The notes under the pieces were generated by a model. The model made no database searches. It was given only the letters and a program-made list of their open reading frames with translations, and was not told the origin of the DNA. A DNA stretch of 64,000 bases from Lineus longissimus. Its lineage: Eukaryota; Nemertea; Pilidiophora; Heteronemertea; Lineidae. The position numbers and the translations under genes are program-made. Location: assembly GCF_910592395.1 (NCBI RefSeq), contig NC_088323.1:1054001-1118000 (forward strand), written 5' to 3'. Position 1 is the stretch's first letter. Every line of letters begins with the position of its first letter. Shown piece by piece: positions 14,952 to 29,900 of this stretch.

Positions 14952-17900
14952 GTGAGTATAAGTTATTAATTCTCTTTTCCACCAGATAAATCTATGTGCC
15001 AATATGTTTGCACGAGACTCGCAAGTCACCATTTCTGCTTAGTTGTAAGAGGGATCAGGGAAATTTTCGTCGTCGTGGTCCTTCAAGCTAAAATACATCC
15101 TTGACACTCTCTGTCCATCGCCATCTGACTGCGGCTTTGCAAAGGCCCTGGGAACTGTTTTGATATGACGTTGGTTTTGGGCCTGAATCAATCCTATCCA
15201 TATAGAAGAGGCATCCTTTTTCAGAAAGCTTGAAAATGTTCAAATACCAGAAAATGCCATCGATATTTTTGACAGCTTTTAGAACTTTTAGGGCCATACC
15301 TTGATTAGGTTCACGACCGAAGACTACAGGAGCCAGAAATGATCCAATTCTTGGCATCTCAAAAAGAAGAATAAAGTTCGTCCTGACATTCGCCTGATTG
15401 TTCAAACTGGCAAGTTACGCTCAGGAAGCGTCCCAAACTAGCCTTATTGATTTCTCGGTACAAGCTGAGTTATGGATGGTGACTGAGAAGGAGTGGGCGG
15501 AGAGCTGGGGATAACACGGATCTGACAGTTGATCAGCGGCAATCAATACACTCTTCATCATCATCTGCCCGCTACGTGGAGCGATTTAGCAAAGTTTCGA
15601 GTGACAAGGAGATGATAGCACACGAAAGGCGTTTGCGTAACATACCAATCTGTCTGATATAGTTAACATTGTAAAAACCTTATCATTATCGAAAAATAAC
15701 CGAATTGTCGGTTTCGGACTCGTTTACAACACCGGGGTGGTTGATGCTCAGCATCGTAAAGGTGTTGACGGGAAGCCTGCATGAACAAGAGGAAGCATTT
15801 CCTCGGCAAATGAGGTTATTGTCGTCGGTGGGAAGTCGTGGTTTCAGATCCTTCTCATCAAACAATGTATGCGGCCTACTTCAAAGAATACTAACGAATT
15901 ATTCATTTGAACAGCCGGGTGATAAGTATTCACCAACTATTTGCCTAACACTTCGTGTCCAATCACTTGAATCTGTTTCTATCTGTCCGTCACTGTTTGC
16001 CAACCCAACAGTTTATCAATTTGTCAATTGTCAACTGCGTGATCAAGTTTCATCAATTAATCTCGGGGAATCAACATAGCTCACCAGGTTCAATTGCTGA
16101 CAGATTGAGTGAGAAAAACGCTCTTAATCCTAACGTATGTTCGCTTGTACATAGATTGATTGAGCAATGAATCAATGAAGTGTTGCAGCATCACTCGCTA
16201 CGCCTGATGGATCTACATCACTGGTTGGAGTTATAATACACAGTGACGACGGGTTGGGTCCGGTGGAGAGGTGACCTAATTTTATGCATGTTATACCAGA
16301 GTTATACAGGGTTCACTGTGTCATTTGTCTTGAATCACTTTTCCCGAGTTAGCTGACTTAGGCTTGAAAACACGACGTGAGGGTGATAGGTAACATCGTG
16401 AATCAGATGTACCCAGCTCTTTGGAAATGACTTGTTCGTTCTTCATGTCACGCATGAACAGCGAACCGTAACACGTTACTGACACATTATACATTACGTT
16501 ATTGACCCATTCATTAAATTGCTCGTGACCTAATCTATACGCGTGTTAGTATATATACTAGGTGGTAAGAATACAACGAGGCCTCTATTGTTAATGCGAT
16601 CAAGGGGTCTTTTGAGAAATACAATCGTTTGCCAGATTACGACGTAACATTTGTTATTATCTAAATGAGGATCTGGTGAATACAATGGATGGATTGAAAC
16701 CCTCCAGCTCATGAATGGACAATTTCTATCATGGTTTCTCTTGTTGAATGTTTTTAGTTACCGGTACGCTGATGTATAAGCCTACTGCATTAGACCAATA
16801 ATCTCACCAGGCCTTTCATAATAGCTCAATTGATGTTACGAATACATGTATGTGCATTTCATGTGCCTTTCATTTGTATTTGACGCAGATGTCCAGCTTT
16901 TTTTAATATGGGTCTACCAATGCAGCCATGCAGCTGGTGCAATGGCTAGCCAGTATACCATGTCTGGAAGTAGGTTTGTCACAGGGCAAGCTTAATTTGA
17001 AGGGCGTTTTAGTTACTTCCACATTGTTAACCGACAACACACATGGGACATGTTGGTTTTGGCAATAACTTCCTAAAGTATCTATCTTTTGCGTGAATTA
17101 TAACCTCTCAGTCAGTTCATTGTTTCCAAGTGTGAGTATATTCTGGTAAAGTGTCGCTGACGTGATGTGGGTCATAAAGAGGATAAGCGATGCCTGGTAC
17201 ATAGTTTGGCAGTGTCAGTGACCCAATCGCTCGTTTTCGTCATGTTAACCTCATGGACAGAAAAACAGCTACAGAAGTGTTGGATATAGTAGTTTACCAT
17301 AAATGCAGCGCTTGAGCAACACCCAGTCGTATATAAGCCAATATGAATGAAAGTTCTAACATATGAATGGTGCTCCTACTGATATTTCACTGTTTTGTCA
17401 TTATAAAGATGAGCATGCAGTTTTAACGTTAGCATCTTGTTATATTCCATTGTTATTGTCATAAGTCATTTGAACCATATCGAAATATAAGACCAGCTGT
17501 TGTATTACCCTGAGGTATAAAAACTGATCTTAAGCAGTGTCCCACGAGTCTCCTTCATTAGTTTTCTACTAAGCTAACAGAAAATTATTTTTGTTATACG
17601 TATTGTTGGAAATATTCATCAGGTTACTGTTTTCCTAAATGTACACTTAGACACCCGAGTGTGTTGGTTGTGATATGGCATTGTTGTGTTACACTCCCCG
17701 CTGGATAACCGATATTCCACAGAATGTTAGGGATGCCTCATCGTCATATGATGCACAGTCAGGAAGTACAGGTCTACTGTGATAATGAGTATAACAAGTG
17801 AAATTAACCTCCACTTTATATCATATTGACGATAAGGAAGTTCTTGTTCTTTCGCTTTTTTTGTTTAGGCTTTGTTAGTACCGCATTCCTGTTGAATGAC

Positions 17901-20900
17901 GCTGGAAACTGACTAATACAATTATAGCACTTCCAAAGCTTAGTTATCGACCTTCGTCTTTCGTTATACTTTTCAATCTCTACCTCTACCAAGTAATCAA
18001 TACTTGCTACTTCCCACTGCACGAAGATAACGAAGATAACAATGCAGCACTCTAAGTTAATCACATCATTGTGAGTCATATCAAAGAGAACCTTTGTAGA
18101 AAGTAAAGTCTATTTCAGCGATATCTGGTCAAAGGTACTTGGCTGACCTGTAACAGTGTGATCACATATTGTTACACAGCCCCAGTCAGCCAGTCTCACA
18201 GTTGACCGGCGGCTTTAGTTGACACCATGACAGAGCATCGATTAGGCCTACCAAGTCACACCACTACCATTTGGTAAATGTGATCTGGTCATATTCTTGA
18301 GTTCAACTAGGTACCTAGTCAAAACGATATGAAGAACACTTTTTCAAAGTAAATACAAGAGATAATTCGCACCTTAACTTCCTTAGGAAAACGAAGCTGA
18401 TCGTAACTTTCACAGCAGCAACGTAAAAATTCTCGGGGAAGTCATGTGGCCAATCTGTTCGCGGTGAGAGGTCTGTAAATAAGGTGAAAAAGGTGAAGTA
18501 AAAACTATCGTTTCTTGTTATTCGTGTAAATACGAAAACCTGGGAACCTTGCTTGGCAAAGCAGATAATACAACAAGAACTCAACTGCAATTTGGTTCTA
18601 ATTTTCAATTTTTTGGAAAATTAGCTATTGATGTTCTTTCCGGGCAATATTATCCTTTCATTTCACAGCAGTTAATTCTCGCTCCCACGCTGTAAGGCAC
18701 ACAATATATTATCTACAAACCTGCTGGATCGGGAGATTCGAACCCGCGACCTCTCTAACTATGGCATCACAAATTATTAGTTTCTGAACTTATAGCGCCC
18801 ATGTAATCTTCCAACGTCACGTATTTATATCCATGTGGTATTCATGCCACCAACAGTTGCTCAGAGAATGTACATTCCTCAGACCAACAGGTTCTGATCT
18901 ACCAGCTTAACGTATCAATAGTTTACCATCTGTTTCAAAGGGGTTACATCCTATTGCTAAATATTTTACTACTGGTCGCTACATTTGCACTATGCTTCCA
19001 GAAGCAGTTGATGTACAACTAATATCATGTTAAGGTAATTTGCTCTGAATTCAAATAAACGTAAGTATTGAAGAATCTTTGAAACAGTTACTACGGTTTT
19101 CGTTACACAATAAATAATGAATGTTTACTCTCTCAATGACCATCCTGCTACTGCTACTAGCCTATCTACTCAGCCGTGCATTTGCTCTATGAAGCATGTT
19201 GAGGTATGCTATGACAGCATGATAACGTTTACTGTTATAAACTTCAATGAACCAAAGTACGGAGAAATCCTCCGAAGCACATGCTCATCGTTGCATGACT
19301 GAGAGAAAGTAAACGTGAGATTTTCAAGCCTGTTACACCAAGGACGCTTTGTTTATTTTTACTCAGACTTCTACCAGCCCTGTCATTTTCTCGAACGTCG
19401 CCTTATAGAGCCTTGTACACTAAGGAGTCCTTTCTACTCGTCCTAACCGTCATCTTCTCTAAAATGGCCTGGTAGAGTCCCATACACTCGGGTATCGTTC
19501 CTACTTGCTCTGATATTTCCAATCGACTTTTCCTTCTACTTATAGTATTTGTCAGCTATCGCTCAAAGTCGGTAAATATTTGATTAGTATAATTAGTGAA
19601 CTGATTGGCGATCTGTAAAATCGAAATGTGGCATCGTATGACCCGATTTCCGCCGAGTTATCAACGGAGGCAATCAAAGAACTTTCTGTTAATATCATCG
19701 AGTATGCAGGGAGGATAGATCCTTCGCTAGTGTCGTTGCCGAAATGGAGTGAACAATTGTTCGTATTTTTCAACGATTTTTGTAGGTTGAATTGAAGCAT
19801 TCATCAAAGCACTTTCAAAATAGACCGTCATTCTAATAGTCTGGAAGGCAAATATAAACAGATGCTACCGACTGACTGACATGGCGCCAAAGACCTCAAG
19901 GATTATTGGTTGTGTATGACACTGGTTTGATTCTCGTATCGATGCTGTGCATCAGCTGATACATGGCCACGCGCACAATACAACCACTACACGTACGAAG
20001 CACATGATGTACTGCACTCACAGCCGGCAGCTAAACGTTTAGTTTATCGGCTCATTTCCTGGTTTATATTTCGCAAAATGGACAAAAGAAACAGGCGAAT
20101 AATCGTTACGATTCATAACTGATAAACCATTGTTTAATGAGCAAACAGTGTTAATAAGCGTCCAACAATTAACGGTATTACAACGATATGGCAAGGTGAT
20201 TTACAATACAGCATATTGACACCAGCTACTCTGTGTCGTGCAGTAGTGTAACAATGGACGGATTATGGCCTCCCTGCACATGTTACGTGGCCCGCTTGAA
20301 TGTCTTGAATCAGTGTGTACTTCAGTTCACACTGATCATTCATTGTTCGAGGTCATTTAGACCATGTCCATCAAACTCGGCCCTAAGTAGACCCTCTGAC
20401 GTCTAGATTGCCCCACTGATGTTTATTTTACTCCAGGAGCGAGTTGATTCTCGTACGGTTGGAGTATGTCGTGCTCAGTGGAAGGTTGGAACAACCAGGC
20501 TCTTTACTCCAATGTAGAACCAGTTTACCAACCAATCCAAAGAATGAGACTGGACGTTATCCAGCTGCACTTCATTTTCAACGTACCGACAGAGATATTC
20601 TAACATTTTGCCAAATGCGGGTATATTGTATCTACGACAGGTTATCCGCATCATCACTCGTGCAAGCAACTTGCACGCACGGAACGAAAGTGACCTATCG
20701 TGCGGGAAAGATTGATCTTTATTTTTGTTATCATGACTGGCAATACCTGAAATCAACCACTTCGATGTGTGATGGATGATCATGGTAAATAAGTGTGTTA
20801 AGCGATGGGTCAACATTGTCATTGCTTTCAAATGTATATGATAAAAGGATGGCACGTTTATCTTCCAATCACATTTCAAAAGTAGCCCGTCCTAATAAAG

Positions 20901-23900
20901 CAATTCATGGACATGGCTAAATGCTTGTCTCTCAGCCATATCAGGAGCATCAATTCCTCACTTAAGAAGCTTAGCTACCATAGAAAAGTAGTCCTCATAA
21001 CTATAGTCAATTACTCAATGGCGAATTAAGCTAATTACTAACATGGAGAATGAGAACCGTAGGAAAGGAATCATGACGAGACGGACCTGTGACTTATCGT
21101 AATTACCTACATCGCAGAAATGGCACATTGCTATTACTAATGAATGAGGATCTCTGCCAATAGTCGACGCACATAACACGCGTTAATTGGGTGCGGTGCA
21201 GCGTCGCGCTAATGAAAAGTCGAGCTCTTTTGGATTTCGATGCCTATCATCGGCAACATTCAAACTACGACTGCACCGCCCTAGTGTCAGTGCGAATCTG
21301 TGATTACAACTCAGAAACCACTGATAACACCATTCTATTTTGGTGCAAGTAGGCCTAATACTATGAGGCTGTGGTTTGTAATGAAATATTATGATGAATG
21401 ATTTGACATTCCTCACAGAGTCCGATCAAGCAGGGTTAGTTGTAATTGTAACATTGCTAGATCGACCATCAGCAATGCAAACAAATCATCTCCCCCTTAA
21501 GAGAGTGCCAGTATGCTGGATATAGACCTGGAGTCCAGAGGAACACGGCAAACATCTTCCCTTGCAGCATGAGCACAGTGTTATCTGCCTTTTCTATACT
21601 TGGTCTAAGGTAGGTAGTCGAGTCCAACATCCGTCCGTGGGTGCAGTTGGTCCGTTCCGTTGGTGTATTAACCGTTTTGGCCACAGTGTCCGCCCTGCTG
21701 CTGGCGTTATCTCCTTCAGACTGATCAAGATAACTCCAGCATCATGACAGAACACCATAATCTAAAGCTGTAGTCAAGTAAGTCTAGATTTTCAATGTTG
21801 GCAGCAGTGAACACCACACTGACTACTTGAAATGCAACGCTGTCGTTTAATACAGAACACGTAGCCAAACAAAAACGATTAAGTTAATCATACTCTGTTG
21901 CGACAATATTTTGGAATTTCCGGCTCTTTGCGAGGTTTTTCGCTTTTTCACGCTATATTTGGCGATAGTGAAATTCCGATAATTCCTCGAAAAGACCGTT
22001 TGTAAAGTAAAGTAAAGTAAATAGCAGTCAGAAGTGGCAGCTTGCGTGATTAACTGAATCGTGTACCATTCTCAAAGTGCTGGGATGATGGAGTAGCAGC
22101 TGAGGACCGATGATCTGAACCGTGTATACGCGTGACAGATATTGAAGTAGTTGTCAAAAACAATCGTTTTTATCAGGATCGCAGAACAATTATAGCACGT
22201 CGTACAAAAATATTGATAACTTGACACCCCGTACAGATGTGTGTATGTGTGAGATTATACATGTACACGACAATTATCGTTACTTAAACCGTCTTGAAAT
22301 ATTTTTCATCTGTTACTCGCGGCTTTGCCTACAACAAATGCACGCGCTGGGCATGCCTGAATCCAACATGATAAAAAATATGTTTTCTTTGCACTAATGG
22401 ATAGTTTGAGCCGAGGTAAGCTTGAGTCAGACTTACATGGGTTATCCATTCCTGGCCCAGCATTGCATGCTGCTTTGGAATGACAGATTGCTGCAGCAAC
22501 GGGCACTGCGTGTGTTTGTGAATGAGAATCGTAGTTAGAAGATCATGAAGAGACGGACCTATGGCGTTGGGTATTTGGTTTATAGTTCGTGATGATACAA
22601 GTTGAATGATTTGAGATTGCTTCTCGAGTCCGATCAAGCAGGGTGAGTTTCTGACCATAACCATGCTCGAACGACCATAAGCAATGCAAATGCTTTTCTC
22701 TGACCAAAATGTCTCATTTCACAACAACGGCTTGCCGTCTAGGTCTCGTGGGCAGTCTCGCCTAAATCCTGCCAGAAATAGTTGACTGTGTAGTCGTCCT
22801 GATTGTCGTTGTATTATATTCCATACAGCGAAGTAGTAAACGACCGTTCACTAAATCAGAAAGGTCGGCCACTACATCTATGTTCGACCACTTCCCTGAA
22901 ACGTACCCTTGAACGTAGTAGGAATCAAAAGTCCCTCACTTCCGAGCGGGAACTTTGATATTTCGGGCGATATCTACCGGCCGTCGAAGTACCTTCATCA
23001 GAGTGCGTCTAAAGCGTGTCCCGGTGAGACAGTAAATGTAAAAATTTACAAAACTGTTGACTGCGCCGAAAAAATAAGTAGTGGCCAGGAAATATGCATA
23101 TGTATTGTAGTCAATTTTGTTCACGAAATAACCGTATTTACGCATGATGCCGACTATTTGTATCAACGAGCTGGGTACCTCTAGTATAATGAAAATATGC
23201 ACTACAGCTAGGACCCTGACGGTGGTCGCTCTTAAATTTTCGGTAGTTCTACCTCCCTCCGTGACTTGGCTGACGGAGGCAGATTTGTGCAGTGCTTCTA
23301 GTAAGCGTCGGGTGAAAAATACCAAGGTGGTTATTGGGATCCAACACATGAGAAAATTGTGTAAAATGACTGTATAAATGAGTATGTAGTAAATGTTAAA
23401 ATACATCGGTTGATAGGCTCGTAACGGTAAGAAAGTATCTGTACAGGGGTCATAATTCCATTTCGTCGTGTATGGGAAAAGATACGGTAAGCGGTAGACG
23501 AAAGCGAAGATCACAACACACAGACTCGCAATGCGGGCGTTCCTGATCGTGCAATACGACGCAGCATGGAGTGGCCTGCAAACGGCGACGAATCGCTCCG
23601 CCGCGACACACACTGTGGCGTAAACGGACAATGTTTTTGCAAACCAGAGAAATGTCCACAGGTAAGGAAAGTTAATCATCCAGAATTTCCAAAAAACAGA
23701 AAAGACACCAAAAAACTTGTTCAGTTGTAATAAAGTATAGTGAATAAAGCGCGATATTAATACCAAGGTGTCTGCGACAGCTAAAGACCGCAACAACACA
23801 GACGTCGATGTGAATGGCTTCTCCATACCTAACACTACGTATGATAGAGAGTTCCCAATGATACCAAAGACGATAATGAACAGATAAAGCGGCATATACA

Positions 23901-26900
23901 TTATAAAGTCAAAATAATTCTTCGTCGTCCAGTTTGTGAATCCGTACACCGGATAGAGACAATTTGTTGGTTCATGGTCAGCTACGGACGTTTCTGTTGT
24001 GAACGAAGAGTTTTCCATTGTAGCTGTGCGTGTGTTCCGGCTGCAAACTAACGGTTATTCAGTGTACTATATCGCAGTTCTGGTGTTGACCTGAGTTGAA
24101 AGGATATCACCTTCGACATAACATCATTAGAAATAGTAATTGCACAACAAAACGTATCGGTATATCGGGCAAGTGACGGAATAACACCCACGACACGATA
24201 CTAGCATGTCCATTGTGTAACCAGTGATATTTGGGCAGTTCATCGCACTAGTCTTGTGCAATTCTCTCAATATTCTTATTCTCAATATTCTTATTCTCAA
24301 TATTGCTGGCATTGCCTCATTTACTGATGAGTAACTCCAGTGACATGACTAGACATCAACTTTATCACCAACGATGTTTAAAAATGGAGGTCCTCTCACG
24401 TGGAGATTTCGTCCGTCGTTCGATGCCATCCAACAGGTACGGTTTAGATACCAGTGAGTAGTCAATACACTGGCGACCACATATATTGTCCGATTATCAT
24501 GACTTCATGTGCCAGCTTGGCCCTTGTCTTGTTTTCATAGTATTTATTCAACCAGTACTCGTTACATCGATAAAGCTATTCTCCTGTTAAATATTTTACG
24601 AGATAATTGGCGACGAAAGGCAGTCTCCCTGAACGTCCATTTGAAAGAGTGATAAGGCTCTTGGCAACGTGACGGTGTCACTTCACATTAACTTGACTTT
24701 ATCATACTAAAATGTCCGGTTGGATTTAGTATCCGAGTAGCACATCCTCCTGTCCGATTATTATCTGGTGTACATAATTGAATTTGCTGTCGAAACCAAC
24801 CGCTTTGATGATGACCGTAAAGAACGAAAAAAATCATTCCAATATCGATAATTTGACACCTTGTATGATTTATGCAGTTTTCAAAAAAATGACAATTGTA
24901 ATTAAGTTGATCATGTTAACATGTTTTTTATCCATTGCTAGTGGCTTTGCCTTTAACTATTGCGTTAGCTCGTGTGTATGTGCTGTAAAGCTAAATACGA
25001 CATGAGTTTGATTAGAACATGTGCACACCGTGCATTGTGGGTAATGCACCTCATGTTGTGGTGGTGCGTATTGCATATTGCACATTGCTTCGAATAATTG
25101 CATACTGCTTCTTCAGCGGCCATTTTGTAGCTTTCGTTATATGTACTGTTATTGCTGCATGTACAACTCGTGTTGTGCTTCAAAAAAGGACGATAGTTTG
25201 CACTGCTTAGGCCCTTTAGGCCAAAAATGAAACCACTTAACTGCCGAATCTGATTTGTTGGCGATTTGGGTAGATCACTTGATCAAACCACCGATAGACC
25301 CTGGAGTTTTTAAAACTTCGTAGCGGCAACCTTCAAAGCATGGTGTGCAATCAAACCGGTACCGCGAAATGGCCTGATGGAATAGAGGCCGGTGATCATT
25401 GAGAGTACATCTATATCTGATTAACAAGGATGACCATTGGGGAAAATGCTGGAAATCAATTACTGGTAAATAACAGCAAGTCCTCCATCATCTAATTCTA
25501 TTTGCTCTCCCTAACCGTGGTTTGCAGGGCGAACACAGGATTTATAGGTTTTTATAGAACGTAGGAGTCATATATGCGTCGCGATGATCCCGCAGTTTTT
25601 TTGCCCCTGTGCTTCTACTAGCCCAGGTCGAAATCCATATAAGATCATATACATTCGTTACACGATTCTTGTAAAGATTCTTAGTGAAGATATTTTCTGA
25701 GAAGCTTACAAGAATATTAAGACATGCCTGTATAAGATAGAATGGGGTATTTGCAGCCCCGGTTTAACTGTAGCCCTTCCCTATGACAATGATTGATATC
25801 CCCATGCATCAAACAATGCAGGGGCTACACATACTGCATTCTACCCTACATGTAATTTCTTGAAGATGTCAGTAGCTTTACAATAATCCTTGGTAAAAAC
25901 TCCAAATTACAAAATTGAATTGAAAATGATTGACGATAACATTTCATAGACCACCTGAAGAGTGGTACAACTGATATGGTTAGTCAAACGTAACGTAGTT
26001 TGTGGAAGTCGTGTTGTTGGTTACTTGCATTAACTTCCCTGCGATATTCCCTGATCTTGTTCAAAATGTTGGCTCGATCTGTTTCGATCGGAATCACACC
26101 TGCTCACCTGCGTGATGTGATTGAGCCGCGACTGGTTTCCAACCACGCATTTCGCCAGAGAAAGTGGCCAAACATCAGATATTTGTCGCAAGGTTACAAT
26201 GCTTTGGCGACCGATCACCTACGGAAATTGACTAGGTTAGCCGATTCCATAGAAAATTTGAAAGCACATGTCAGGCCTTTTTCAGACTCCATACACAACT
26301 TGAATGGATTTAAAGAATAACTGGTTGATGCCTAGCCATTTCAATGCCTCTACATTTCAATAATTCTTTCTCCTATTGCCAGCCCCAGCAGGCTATAACC
26401 AATTTGTGCATGTAAGATGTCATTTTGAACATTTGAATGCTGAGAAAATATGATTATTCGGCCGTATAAAAATGTCGACTCATGCAGCAATCTAAAAGTG
26501 CATTCACAGGTACCGGCTGCATGTAAATAATCAAATGCATAATTTCATTTATGTGAAGTAATGAAAACCAAATTGTTATTGGATATACAACAAAAGTGTG
26601 CATGATTATGCTTTAATTATCCGGTTTTCAACCATTTTTTGGATTTTCTTTCATGAATGGCGTTACTGCAGCTTTCATCCTTTCATTTCCTTAGTTGTAT
26701 GAGCGTGATTGACAGCGACTGTTATTTTCTATCGGGTTCGCTGTCATGTAAATGTGGTTCGATCGCCGACATTGTTGTGTGAAAGAAGTGCGAGAGAGAC
26801 TGACCTAACAGACGAAAAAGGGCTTGATATAGTACGAAATGTTCATTTCATGAAGTCGATAAAAGGATGGCTTTGATCTCAAAAGGTTTCAAGTCTTCAC

Positions 26901-29900
26901 GCAACCATGGGGAACCCATAATCTGGCATGGGCAAAGTAAACTACAGCAGTTAAACCACGAAGTTCCTCTTGTACTAGATCGTGTTCCGTTGCTGATGCA
27001 TCTTAAGACATTTGCCGGAGGAAACTGGGTTTAGAAAGCTGGAGATAGTACTGATGTTTGTGTATAGAAATGTACATAACATCACTGTTAACATCAACTT
27101 TATCCAAGTCAACCCGAGTTCTGTTTCCTACACTGAATAAGAATAACAAAGGCTTAAAACCGAAATAATGTAACGATTATGCTTTATTTTTTTCTACACG
27201 TTATAGCTCTGATTATAATTATAGTCAAAACACCATTTTGCTAGTAAAGGCCAATGTTGTACATGTAGCAATTTTTAACAGCTTTTTATTATCGTTGATA
27301 CGAGATTTGCATCTTTTGGAACATAGAGCAATAGTGTGATGGCATCTTGACTGTGCCTCCTATTGGGCGCCAACATAATGATCGGCTGACCCAGGTGTTG
27401 GGGCTTTGCACTTTCTTCCTATAACCTTCGGCAGATGAAGTACTTTTCTCAGGGTCCGCCTGAATCGAGATCCAGTGAGACAATATATGTAGAAGTTGAT
27501 GAAGCAGTTCACCACGCTCAGAAAATAAAAGAAGGTCAGAAGATAATGATACTTCCAATAGTCGATTTTGTCCGAGAAATAACCATATTTACGCATGACA
27601 GCCACGATTTGTATTAAGGAACCTGGTAGCTCCAGTATAATGAAAATGTATACTACGGCCAGGACTCTGATGGTGGTTGCTCTAACATTGTCAGCAACTC
27701 TACCGCCACTTGTGCTGAGGGTATTGGAGGCGGATTTCTTCAGTGCAGAGATTAGACGGTGTGTGAAGAACCCCATACTGAATATCGGGAACCAAGACAT
27801 CAGAAAATTGTGTAGGAACAATTGGTAAATGAATACGTAAAACGGATTAGAGTTCATTGGTCTATAGGAAAGTTTTGGCAAGTAGGTTTTTGAGCAGCGA
27901 TCGTATTTCAATTGAGATGTGTAAGGGAAAAGATACGGGATGCGATAGACTATGGAGAAAATCATAGCAGAGAGACATACAATGCGGGCGTTCCGTATTG
28001 TGCAGATGGACGCAGCGCGCAGTGGCTTGCAGACGGCAATGTATCTTTCCGCCGCCACGAATATCGTAATGTAAACAGACCACGTCTTTGCAAACCAGAA
28101 AAATGCCCATAAATAGGCGTACCCCATCTCGTAGAGTTTTCTGTAAACTGGAAGGACCCCCAAGAACTGGTATAGCTGGACCATCGTCGAAAAGAAGAAA
28201 CGGCCTAGCAAAACCAACGTGTCTGAGATGGCCAGGCACCTTAGTAGTACAGAGGTTGATGTGAACGGCCTCTCCAATCCCAAGACGACGAATGAGAGGC
28301 CGTTACCGATCACGCCGAAGAATTCAACAAACAGATGCATCGGGACGTAGGTTACAAAGTAATACATCAACCGCGAATCGAGGTCGGTGACTCCGTAAAT
28401 AGGATAGAGACATAATCGCCTGTTTAGGATCACTCCGTCGTCCGCCAGGGTTGTTTCAGTCATGTTGTCCATCGTTGCGAATCCACCTATTCCAGCAGGT
28501 CGTGGGATGCCCGTTTCAAATGTCTTTTGCTCCCAGAATATCTCCGAGAAACCAGTTTTCAGCAGGATCAGTTGTCTGAAGCTGAAATAACACGAGTCTT
28601 TCACTGAGTTCCTTACTGGCTTAGTCGCTAGCGTCGGTGTTATCTCGTTGCTGGCGTTATCTTTTTCGTATTGACAGATACATACAGCTTAAGATCTAAC
28701 ACCAGCGTTAGCGCTAGGACTCTTTGAAACTGGTGGTCATTTGGGGTGTTTAAACACAGGGCAACATGCTCTTCCACGAGCTGCTCGCAGTTTTCCTACG
28801 GTCATCTGGCATTTGTCCTATCAGGGTGATTTAATACTGATGGATTTCCGTCTAAATACTTACGAGAGAACAATCGCCTGTTGTCGGCGTGCAGCAGAGA
28901 GAGAACTTCCCGCCTGATTTATTATTAATATGACCATTGCAGTGTTTGTGGAGTCTATCTGCTATAAAAAGTGAGCAATTTGTCGAAAATTATCAGTCCC
29001 ATAATTATGGCGAAACATAACACTATATCTACCAATGGCCTGGGGCTAAGCGTTGCCTTCAAAATACAGATATGCTTTGAAACATAAAAAAACAGTAGCA
29101 CACGTGTTATTTGTGTCTGGCTCGTGTCTCTTCCCCGATATAAATCAACCACAATATCTCTTTAGCTTTGATATAATGCACTGAGTGAGCTGGTAGGAAA
29201 AAGTTGGTAGCTTTATGAGTCTGAACATACTTCTTCACGCCTCCACAATTCCCTGGCTTCGTGTCCACGGCTTCATTCAAAGCAGATTTCGTTTGAGCCG
29301 CAGTTATCTGTATAATCTCGATTCAGAATACCTTGCGTCAGATAGGGTAGCCAAATAGAAAGACTTGCAAGAGCTAGTGCGCACGTCTTGTCTGTTGTAC
29401 CCTTAGTTCCTATGCAAATATGGCGGACACATCAGTCAAAGATACAAATCAAATGAACCAAAATGTGCGGTGTTTACTGAAGTAATACCACTAAATGGGT
29501 AGCAGAGACTGGTCAATGGTGGAATTTAGGCTAGGGAAATTTGATTTGCGGTTAGAGTGACCCATCACATTATCAGTCTGACCGTTTAAGCACCAGAGCA
29601 CTTTGTAGAGTGACCAATAAATCTGTGTGTTGAAGAAAGGGCTGGTCTATTTTTACTGAGTGACAGAGGTGTAAATATGCCTATTGCCCAGTTGATAATG
29701 GAAAGCAAGGTGTAGTGCAAGAAGGAAGAAATCTTTTATATTTTGATCAATGTAGCTTCCCGATTTTATGGTGACGGATTGAGGTATTTGTCAGTAAATA
29801 CCCTTGAACTTCATGTTACCATGTATTAAGGGGTTAAAGGGTCTAGGCCTAGTTATTCTAATATAGTTATTCCTTCTAGGCCTATGGGGCTTTGTTATGT

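Larger units (their letters stand above)
14952..22935. other. First part of nAChR intron 1, no gene recognised
   Basis: About 8 kb of AT-leaning sequence between the putative signal-peptide exon and the first nested GPCR. Open frames are short and unassigned. It contains a tRNA-derived relic near 18733 and one copy of a diverged repeat at 21047-21482. Confidence 0.6.
24019..27359. other. Spacer between nested GPCR genes
   Basis: About 3.3 kb within nAChR intron 1. It contains a 15-base tandem repeat (TTCTCAATATTCTTA, two and a half copies, 24257-24305) and an unassigned 84-codon frame from the ATG at 26066 to 26320 (+). AATAAA polyadenylation hexamers on the minus strand at 27285-27290 and 27183-27188 suit the 3' end of the GPCR gene at 27360. 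Confidence 0.5.

Noticed and set aside
20444-20879. Overlapping 111-codon (+) and 134-codon (-) frames
   Set aside because: Both strands are open over the same DNA and neither translation shows a motif; treated as chance or decayed repeat.
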